From the NCBI RefSeq assembly GCF_000719515.1, contig NZ_JOGR01000005.1, positions 156,866 through 220,865 of the forward strand: a stretch of 64,000 nucleotides of DNA, read 5' to 3'. Positions 58,648 to 64,000 of the stretch are shown here, piece by piece. Origin of the DNA: Glycomyces sp. NRRL B-16210 (lineage in GTDB: Bacteria > Actinomycetota > Actinomycetes > Mycobacteriales > Micromonosporaceae). Position numbers and translations under genes: made by a program. Under the pieces are notes generated by a model. That model saw only the letters and a program-made list of their open reading frames with translations. It had not been told where the DNA came from and did no database searches. The stretch's first letter is position 1. Every line of letters begins with the position of its first letter.

Positions 58648-59514
58648 ATGCCCAAGGGCACCGTCAGCATCCTCGGACTCGGCGCGATGGGCTCGGCCAT
58701 CGCCGCCCGCCTCCGCGAGTCCGGCTACGCCACCACCGTCTGGAACCGCACCGCCGCCAAGGCCGAACCCCACCGCGCCGCGGGTTCGGCCGTCGCCGCC
58801 ACCGTCCGCGAGGCCGCCGCGAGCGACCTCGTCCTGGTCGTCCTGCTCGACCACGCCAGCGTCCGCGAACGCCTCGAACCGGTCGCCGCCGACCTCGAAG
58901 GCAAGGTCGTCGTCAACCTGACCACCACCACGCCGAATGAGGCCCGCGACACCGCCGCCTGGGCCGCCGGGCAGGGCCTCACTTACCTCGACGGCGCGAT
59001 CATGGCCGTCCCCGAGATGATCGGCGGCCCCGAGTCGCTCCTGCTCTACTCCGGGGACGAGAACGCCTACGCGATCGCCAGGCCCGCGCTCGAAACCCTC
59101 GGCACCGCCTCATACGAAGGCACCGACGCCGGGCTCGCCTCGCTCAAGGACATGGCGCTCCTGACGGCGATGTACCAGATGTTCGGCGGCTTCCTCCAAG
59201 CCGTCGCCATGATGCGCACCGTCGGCGTCCCGGCCGTCCAGACCGCGAAGGACGTCACCGCCTGGCTCGGCGCCGTCCTCCCGCACACCGCGGAGTTCGC
59301 CCCCGTCATCGACGGCGGCGACTACGACCCGGCCCCCGGCCAGGACGTGGACTTCACCCGGCTGGCGCTCGCCTCGCTCATCACGGCCAGCCGCGAGCAG
59401 GGCGTCAGTGCCGCCTTCCTCGAACCGGCCAAGCGGCTCCTCGACGAGCTCGCCGCGACCGGCCGAGGCGCCGCCGACTGGATCAGCGTGATCGACCGGC
59501 TCACGATCCGCTGA
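58648..59514 (+). CDS. imine-reductase-like NAD(P)-dependent oxidoreductase 2
   Basis: Predicted 288-residue paralogue of the preceding gene, sharing the Rossmann start (SILGLGAMGSAIAARL) and VWNRTAAK for NADPH. The later DAGLASLKDMALLTAMYQMFGG segment follows the imine-reductase family pattern. AAGGAG precedes the ATG by 7 bases; the gap to the first copy is 39 bases, so the two form an operon. The copies are quite diverged and may form a heterodimer or act on different imines. Confidence 0.84.
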   Translation: MPKGTVSILGLGAMGSAIAARLRESGYATTVWNRTAAKAEPHRAAGSAVAATVREAAASDLVLVVLLDHASVRERLEPVAADLEGKVVVNLTTTTPNEARDTAAWAAGQGLTYLDGAIMAVPEMIGGPESLLLYSGDENAYAIARPALETLGTASYEGTDAGLASLKDMALLTAMYQMFGGFLQAVAMMRTVGVPAVQTAKDVTAWLGAVLPHTAEFAPVIDGGDYDPAPGQDVDFTRLALASLITASREQGVSAAFLEPAKRLLDELAATGRGAADWISVIDRLTIR

Positions 59515-59522
59515 CCGCCGCT

Positions 59523-59556
59523 CTGGGGCGGGCGGGGCCTACCCGTCCGCCCCCAG
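59523..59556. terminator. imperfect hairpin between imine reductase 2 and the XRE regulator
   Basis: CTGGGGCGGGCGGG pairs with CCCGTCCGCCCCCAG except for one bulged C and one G-U pair, in the convergent gap and across the XRE stop codon. Confidence 0.5.
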
Positions 59557-60390
59557 CAGCGCCAGCTTCTCGTACCCGTCCGTCCCCGGCGAGGCCGTCA
59601 GCGTCACCAGCATCTGCCCCGACCCGTCCGCCACCCGGAACTGGTCCTTCTCCAGTTGCAGCACGCCCACCATCGGATGGTCGAACCGCACCGTGCCGAT
59701 GTTGCAGTCCTGCACCTCGGCCCGCGCCCACAGCTCCGCGAAGTACCGGTGCCGCACCGTCAGCTCCCCGATCAGCGAGGTCAGCTCGCCGTCCTCGGGG
59801 AACAGCGCCGCCATCTTCCGCAGCTGCGCCACCGAGTCCCCGGTGCACACCTGCTCCCAGTCCGGGAAGTGCGGCCGCGAGTCGTCGTCGAACAGCAGCC
59901 GCACGAAGTTCGGACCCGAATCCAGGTCCCACCCGAAGCCCCCGTACAGCAGCCGCGCGAGCCGGTTCGACGCCAGCACGTCCTGCCGGTGGTTCAAGAT
60001 CAAGGCCGGGAACGCGTCGATCGCCGCCAGCATCGTCTGGAGCGAGGGCCGCACGCCCGCGCCGGCCTGCACCGGGCTCAGCCGCGAGTTCCCCGCCAGC
60101 CGGTGCAGGTGGGCGCGCGTCGTCTCGTCCAGCCTGAGCGCCCGCGCCACGGCGTCGAGCACCTGATCGGACGGCCGCTTCGCCCGGCCCTGCTCCAGGC
60201 GCGTGTAGTAGTCCACGCTCACCCCGGCCAGCAGCGCCAGCTCCTCCCGTCGCAGCCCCGGCACCCGCCGCCGCGCGTCCTCGGGGAGCCCCACCTCGGC
60301 CGGATTCACCCTGGCGCGCCGCGCCTGTAGGAACTTCCCCAGGTCCGCCACGTCGTCGAGCTTGTGCACACCGGTCGCATCAGATGACAT
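59539..60390 (-). CDS. XRE-family regulator of the MmyB type
   Basis: Predicted 283-residue transcription factor. The helix-turn-helix lies at about residues 45-85 (RRVPGLRREELALLAGVSVDYYTRLEQ). The C-terminal ligand domain follows the MmyB-like pattern: FPALILNHRQDVLASNRLARLLYGG near 130 and DCNIGTVRFDHPMVGVLQLE near 230, which in relatives binds a fatty acid or small aromatic. The ATG at 60390 is used; a GTG one codon earlier is possible. It is divergent from the quinone reductase, the usual partner of this regulator type. Confidence 0.87.
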   Translation of the reverse strand: MSSDATGVHKLDDVADLGKFLQARRARVNPAEVGLPEDARRRVPGLRREELALLAGVSVDYYTRLEQGRAKRPSDQVLDAVARALRLDETTRAHLHRLAGNSRLSPVQAGAGVRPSLQTMLAAIDAFPALILNHRQDVLASNRLARLLYGGFGWDLDSGPNFVRLLFDDDSRPHFPDWEQVCTGDSVAQLRKMAALFPEDGELTSLIGELTVRHRYFAELWARAEVQDCNIGTVRFDHPMVGVLQLEKDQFRVADGSGQMLVTLTASPGTDGYEKLALLGADG

Positions 60391-60477
60391 CACTCAAACC
60401 TCCGCGGCAAGTATCGCCGCGCCGGCGGCCCGGTGCCCAGGTCTGTCAGTCCTAGGGTTGAACGACCCCAGGTCGAA

Positions 60478-60487
60478 CAGACGTCTG
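60478..60487. promoter_or_regulatory. palindrome in the XRE/quinone-reductase gap
   Basis: CAGACGTCTG is a perfect 10-bp palindrome 35 bases before the quinone-reductase start, a possible operator for the divergent XRE protein. Confidence 0.35.
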
Positions 60488-60521
60488 GTAGCCCCCGCGA
60501 AACCCCCGCACGATGGTCCCC

Positions 60522-61271
60522 ATGAGAACCCACATCGTCTACGCCCACCCGCACCGCGCCTCCCTCAACGCCGCACTGCGCGACGAGGCCGTCAGCGCCC
60601 TCGAAGGCCTCGGCCACACCGTCACCGTCTCCGACCTCTACGCCATGGAATGGAAGGCCGTCGCCGACTACGACGACTTCGGCCCCACCGAGAGCGGGAC
60701 GTTCATCGCCGCCGCGGGGGAGGCCTGGGAGAACGACTCGCTCGCCCCCGACATCAAGGCCGAACACGAACGCCTCCTCGCCGCCGACACCGTCATCCTC
60801 CAGTTCCCCCTCTGGTGGTTCACGGTGCCCGCCATCATGAAGGGCTGGATGGACCGGGTCCTCACCAACGGCTTCGGCTACGGCACCTCCCGCGCCTGGA
60901 AGCGCTACGGCGACGGCGCCCTCGCCGGCAAGCGCGCCATGGTCGTCGTCACCGCCGGCGCCGCCGACTCCCACCTCTCCGACCGCGGCATCAACGGCGA
61001 CATCAACGACCTGCTCTTCCCCGTCCAGCACGGCGTCCTCTTCTACACCGGCATGGCGGTCCTCCCGCCCGTGGTCGTCACCGGCGCCCACGTCCTCGGC
61101 GAGACCGGCTACACCGACACCGTCAAGCACCTGCGCGAACGCCTCGAAACCCTCGCCGAGACCCCGCCGATCGCCTACCGCGCCCAGACCGAGCACTACG
61201 ACGAGAGCAAACGCCTCCTGCCCGGCCGCGAACCCGAGGGCACCACCGGATTCGCGCTGCACACCGCCTGA
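60522..61271 (+). CDS. NAD(P)H:quinone oxidoreductase (flavodoxin fold)
   Basis: Predicted 249-residue FMN/FAD enzyme that reduces quinones or azo compounds by two electrons. HIVYAHPHRASLNAALRDEA at the start, FPLWWFTVPAIMKGWMDRV near residue 98 and the glycine-rich loop VTAGAADSHLS define the KefF/NQO-like family. The ATG at 60522 is preferred over one 9 bases upstream because it gives the normal N-terminus. Probably induced when the divergent MmyB-like repressor binds its ligand. Confidence 0.88.
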   Translation: MRTHIVYAHPHRASLNAALRDEAVSALEGLGHTVTVSDLYAMEWKAVADYDDFGPTESGTFIAAAGEAWENDSLAPDIKAEHERLLAADTVILQFPLWWFTVPAIMKGWMDRVLTNGFGYGTSRAWKRYGDGALAGKRAMVVVTAGAADSHLSDRGINGDINDLLFPVQHGVLFYTGMAVLPPVVVTGAHVLGETGYTDTVKHLRERLETLAETPPIAYRAQTEHYDESKRLLPGREPEGTTGFALHTA

Positions 61272-61279
61272 GACGCGAA

Positions 61280-61310
61280 GAGCCGGAGCGGCGTTGCGCC
61301 ACTCCGGCTC
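61280..61310. terminator. bidirectional terminator between quinone reductase and KamA-like gene
   Basis: A 14-bp stem (61280-61293 and 61297-61310) with one mismatch and a 3-base loop lies in the 81-base convergent gap. Confidence 0.65.
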
Positions 61311-61352
61311 GAAACTGTCACGGACGGAACCCGGGCCGACTCGGGTCCGTGC

Positions 61353-62645
61353 CTACTCGAACGGGAACTTGTCTGCGAACGCCGGCTTCAGATCATCGAT
61401 CCACACCGCGTTCTCGTCGAACTTCGCGTAGAACGGGCGCCCCACGATCGCGGGGTCCCGCGCCTGGAGCATCCGCAGCGCGAACACCTTCTCCTCGCCG
61501 ATCTGCACGACGCCGTCCACCGAGACCTTGCCCGGCGTGGCCGACATCGACGGACCCCGCACCGTCCGGCACAGGCCGGAAACCCGGCTGAACGCGTCCC
61601 GGAAGATCTCCCAGGCCCGCCACAGCGGGACCGAGAAGTAGTCCTGCGGACCGGTGTCGCGCTCCACGAACATGTAGTACGGGACCATCCCCAGCTTGTG
61701 CTGGGTCCGCCACATCCCCGCCCACTGGTCCGCGTCGTCGTTGATCGAGCGGATGATCGGCGCCTGGGTCCGGATCACCGCACCCGTGGACCGGATGCGG
61801 CGCACCGCCTCGCGCACGATGTCGGAGTCGAGCTCCTTGTGGTGCGAGAAGTGCGCCATGAACGCCAGGTTCCTCCCGGAGTCCACGACCCGCTCGAACA
61901 GCCGCAGCGTGTCGTCCGCGTCGGGGTCCGACACGAACCGCTGCGGCCAGTACGCCAGCGCCTTCGACCCGATTCGGATCGACTCCACATGGTCCATCTC
62001 CAGCAGCGGATCGATGTACCGCCGCAGCACCGGCTCGCCCATGATCATCGGGTCCCCGCCGGTCAGCAGCACGCTGCTCACCTCCGGGTGGTCCCGCACG
62101 TACCCGGTCAACTGCTCCACGTCGTTGTTCGCCATCTTGAGGTCGGCGATCCCCACGAACTGCGCCCACCGGAAGCAGTAGGTGCAGTACGCGTGGCAGG
62201 TCTGCCCCTGCTGCGGGAAGAAGAGCACCGTCTCGCGGTACTTGTGCTGGAGACCGGGGATGGACTCCTCTCCGGCCTTGGGGATGTTGAGCAGCAACTG
62301 CCCGGCCGGATGCGGATTGAGCTTGAACCGGATCTGATTCGCGGCGGCCGTGACCTCCTGCTTCGAGGCCTCGGCCTTGAGCAGGCCCGCGATGTGGTCG
62401 ACGTCCTCGGCCGGCAGCATGTCCTCCTGCGGGAAGACCAGCCGGAACATCGGGTCCTCGAACGGACGGTCCCAGTCGATGAGCTCGTCGACCACGTAGG
62501 CGTTCGTCCGGAACGGCAGGACCGACGCCACGGCCCTCGTACGGAGCCGCTGTTCCTCCGTCAGCGGCGCTCGCTGGAGCAGCTTGTCCAGATGTCGGAT
62601 GGTGTAGGCCTGGAACCGCCTACCGGTGTCTTCAGGAGCAGTCAC
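61353..62645 (-). CDS. KamA-family radical SAM aminomutase (second copy, distinct clade)
   Basis: Predicted 430-residue radical SAM enzyme. CHAYCTYCFRW gives cluster Cys at 150, 154 and 157; VLLTGGDPMIMG and the PLP-Lys region follow the lysine/glutamate 2,3-aminomutase order. It is 62 residues shorter than the KamA at 28131-29609 and lacks its C-terminal extension, and the sequences are quite different. The GTG at 62645 has GAGGAGGGAG upstream. It stands alone, not beside kamDE or kce, so a role in making beta-lysine or another beta-amino acid for a metabolite is possible; lysine as substrate is unproven. Confidence 0.82.
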   Translation of the reverse strand: MTAPEDTGRRFQAYTIRHLDKLLQRAPLTEEQRLRTRAVASVLPFRTNAYVVDELIDWDRPFEDPMFRLVFPQEDMLPAEDVDHIAGLLKAEASKQEVTAAANQIRFKLNPHPAGQLLLNIPKAGEESIPGLQHKYRETVLFFPQQGQTCHAYCTYCFRWAQFVGIADLKMANNDVEQLTGYVRDHPEVSSVLLTGGDPMIMGEPVLRRYIDPLLEMDHVESIRIGSKALAYWPQRFVSDPDADDTLRLFERVVDSGRNLAFMAHFSHHKELDSDIVREAVRRIRSTGAVIRTQAPIIRSINDDADQWAGMWRTQHKLGMVPYYMFVERDTGPQDYFSVPLWRAWEIFRDAFSRVSGLCRTVRGPSMSATPGKVSVDGVVQIGEEKVFALRMLQARDPAIVGRPFYAKFDENAVWIDDLKPAFADKFPFE

Positions 62646-62844
62646 GAGAACTCCCTCCTCATAGCGTTGTCGGAATGCAACTGGGCAGGCAGGCCTGGTT
62701 ACAGACAAGTGCGCGAAACCAACGCTCACCGTGCTTCCGCGGACCTTCGATCCGCGTTCGCGCCGCGACGTTTCCGCCGTGGATGGTGCACCCGATGCTT
62801 TCGCGCACACTGTGCGTGAATATGAAATTTTCAGTCGAGTGTGA

Positions 62845-62863
62845 CGACCCTAACCCAGGGTCG
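62845..62863 (-). terminator. hairpin at the osmC stop
   Basis: CGACCCT and AGGGTCG are exact complements around a 5-base loop and cover the stop codon of the OsmC gene on the minus strand. Confidence 0.45.
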
Positions 62864-63275
62864 CCTCAAGGGAGATCGGGACCGACTTGAGCGCCTGGCT
62901 CACCGGGCAGCCGTCCTTGGTCGCCGCCGCGATCTGGTCGAACTCGTCCTTGTCGATGCCCGGCACCACGGCCCGGACCGACAGGGCGATCCCGGTGATC
63001 CCGGTGCCCGGCTTGAAGTCCACGCCCGCCTCGGTGACGATCTCGTCGGCCGTGTAGCCGGCCTTGCCCAGCCCGGCCGAGAGCGCCATCGAGTAGCAGG
63101 AGGCGTGAGCCGCCGCGATGAGCTCTTCGGGGCTGGTCTTGCCTTCGGGGTCGTTGGCGCGCGAGGCCCAGGTGACCGGTGCGTCCGACAGCCCGGAGGA
63201 GACGAAGCTGGTGACGCCGCCGCCGTCCTGGAGCCCGCCGGTCCAGCGAGTGCGTGCGTTGCGAGTGACTGACAT
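62850..63275 (-). CDS. OsmC-type peroxiredoxin
   Basis: Predicted 141-residue hydroperoxide reductase that destroys organic peroxides with a Cys pair. The catalytic Cys60 is in AAHASCYSMAL and the resolving Cys123 in KDGCPVSQAL; both are in the family positions. ELIAAAH just before Cys60 is the usual helix. AAAGGAG precedes the ATG at 63275. Short stand-alone gene; reductant unknown, possibly mycoredoxin or lipoamide in this phylum. Confidence 0.93.
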   Translation of the reverse strand: MSVTRNARTRWTGGLQDGGGVTSFVSSGLSDAPVTWASRANDPEGKTSPEELIAAAHASCYSMALSAGLGKAGYTADEIVTEAGVDFKPGTGITGIALSVRAVVPGIDKDEFDQIAAATKDGCPVSQALKSVPISLEATLG

Positions 63276-63623
63276 GCCTTCTCCTTTGCTCGGAGTTCCT
63301 TCGCTCGCAGGCTAACAGCCGGAGCTGGCACCGGTAGACGGTCCGCGAGGGCGCCCGGGCGCGCCGCGCTGCCGCCGGATCTCCCGAAGGACTTGCCGTC
63401 GCCCCAGGTCAAGCGTATCGTCGGACCTTGGGAGACCCCCCTGGTTTCGGCCCCTTCGAGGGTGTGTATATTTGTCTCTGCCCGCGGGGGAACGGAACAG
63501 CCGAGGAAAACGAGGCAGGTCCGGAGATCACGGAGGCACGCGACAGGCTTCAAGCGCTGGCGCGGCCCGAGATCGAAGCGCGGGGATCACCTGAGACTCC
63601 ATAGAGGCTCAATCGCATGTGAC

Positions 63624-63670
63624 CAGGGTCAAAGACCCTGAGTTGGACAGCGCGATTCGAGACTAGTAAT
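63624..63670 (+). promoter_or_regulatory. probable rRNA operon promoter with adjacent dyad
   Basis: TTGGAC (63643-63648) and AGTAAT (63665-63670) with a 16-bp spacing lie about 245 bases before the 16S start. A perfect 7-bp inverted repeat CAGGGTC-AAA-GACCCTG (63624-63640) ends 2 bases before the -35. It may bind a regulator or act as an upstream transcript terminator. Confidence 0.5.
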
Positions 63671-63916
63671 GTTGTTCGGGTTGCTCCGGCGGAGAACGAA
63701 ATCCTCAATTGGATTGACTCTTTGCCGTGGCGTGTTGTTTGAGAACTCAACAGGGTGTTTGGATGGTCAGCGTGCGGGCTGGTCGGATTGGCTCGGTCTA
63801 GGTATCGGGTTGGTTTTGATTGGTACTGTTTTTGACTGTCTTTTCCTTGGGGCACTTGCTTGGTGTCCCGTAGAAAATCGGTCAGGGCATGCTTCGACAC
63901 AACTGAAGTCGCTGTC
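63671..63916 (+). other. 16S rRNA leader region
   Basis: This AT-richer stretch runs from the putative start of transcription to the 16S gene. It includes the GTTTGAGAACTCAACAG block at about 63737-63753 that is conserved in actinobacterial rRNA leaders and used in processing or antitermination. The 348 bases between the OsmC start and the dyad at 63624 contain no gene I can support; they hold the osmC promoter and a TATATT patch near 63466. Confidence 0.75.
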
Positions 63917-64000
63917 TCCTGTTGGAGAGTTTGATCCTGGCTCAGGACGAACGCTGGCGGCGTGCTTCACACATGCAAGTCGAACGGAAAGGCCCGCTTG
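63917..64000 (+). rRNA. 16S ribosomal RNA, 5' end only
   Basis: The bases from about 63917 match the universal 16S start: GAGAGTTTGATCCTGGCTCA, then GACGAACGCTGGCGGCGTGC and CACATGCAAGTCGAACG. The gene continues beyond the window. The exact mature 5' end is uncertain by a few bases. Confidence 0.96.

Noticed and set aside
63393..63641. 82-residue frame upstream of 16S
   Set aside because: It has no ribosome-binding site or recognisable domain and overlaps the rRNA promoter region.

Overview
The window is high-GC actinobacterial DNA. It carries a mycothiol ligase gene (mshC), twin-arginine-type and family-2 cellulose-binding secreted proteins, HxlR/TetR/ArsR regulators, many leaderless starts (a TANNNT box 6-7 bases before ATG or GTG) and, at the right edge, the first bases of a 16S rRNA gene. 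The 16S start and gene content suggest Glycomycetaceae (Glycomyces or Stackebrandtia-like), but too little rRNA is visible to decide.

Layout. 1-2.6 kb: end of a KAS III/acyl-CoA oxidase pair. 2.6-4 kb: a secreted cellulose-binding metzincin behind a perfect palindrome. 4.1-7.3 kb: glycerol catabolism (glpK-glpD). 7.3-11.3 kb: ArsR/MFS, DUF4267/TetR and an ECF41-type sigma factor. 11.3-13.4 kb: a noncoding tandem array of about 20 diverged ~100-bp units, each built around inverted repeats. 13.4-16.2 kb: a three-gene flavin/iron-sulfur amine or amino-acid dehydrogenase operon (HcnABC/opine-oxidase type). 16.2-20 kb: a small unknown protein, a broken acetyltransferase, an intact acetyltransferase and a TetM/OtrA-type ribosomal protection protein with a leader peptide and a WhiB7-like promoter. 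20-22.6 kb: two tandem serpins. 22.7-26.8 kb: a DinB-like protein and a heterodimeric ABC exporter with one degenerate ATPase.

27.3-34.9 kb: the core lysine-fermentation pathway in two divergent operons (kamA-kce leftward; kdd-kamD-kamE-kal-reactivase rightward). Together they would turn lysine into acetoacetate and crotonyl-CoA: KamA makes beta-lysine, KamDE makes 3,5-diaminohexanoate, Kdd oxidises it, Kce cleaves it with acetyl-CoA, and Kal removes ammonia. The MutL-like protein probably keeps the B12 mutase active.

35-44 kb: a class-A beta-lactamase-like protein, a KhtTU-type cation/proton antiporter, an M20 peptidase with a run-on tail, an antibiotic-resistance-type ABC-F protein, a CPBP protease and a NarL-type two-component system. 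44-51.6 kb: AraC regulator, VOC protein, aldo/keto reductase, mshC, an orphan hypX, phenylalanine hydroxylase, an FMN-binding protein and a tiny membrane protein. 51.7-57.6 kb: B12-dependent metH, tdk, a HAD hydrolase and two regulators. 57.7-63.3 kb: a tandem imine-reductase-like pair, an XRE regulator with a quinone reductase, a second KamA-family enzyme and OsmC. 63.3-64 kb: rRNA operon promoter region, leader and 16S start.

The most unusual stretch is the 11.3-13.4 kb array. The next most interesting are the lysine pathway, the WhiB7-like promoter with overlapping leader ORF, the paired serpins and the half-dead ABC exporter.
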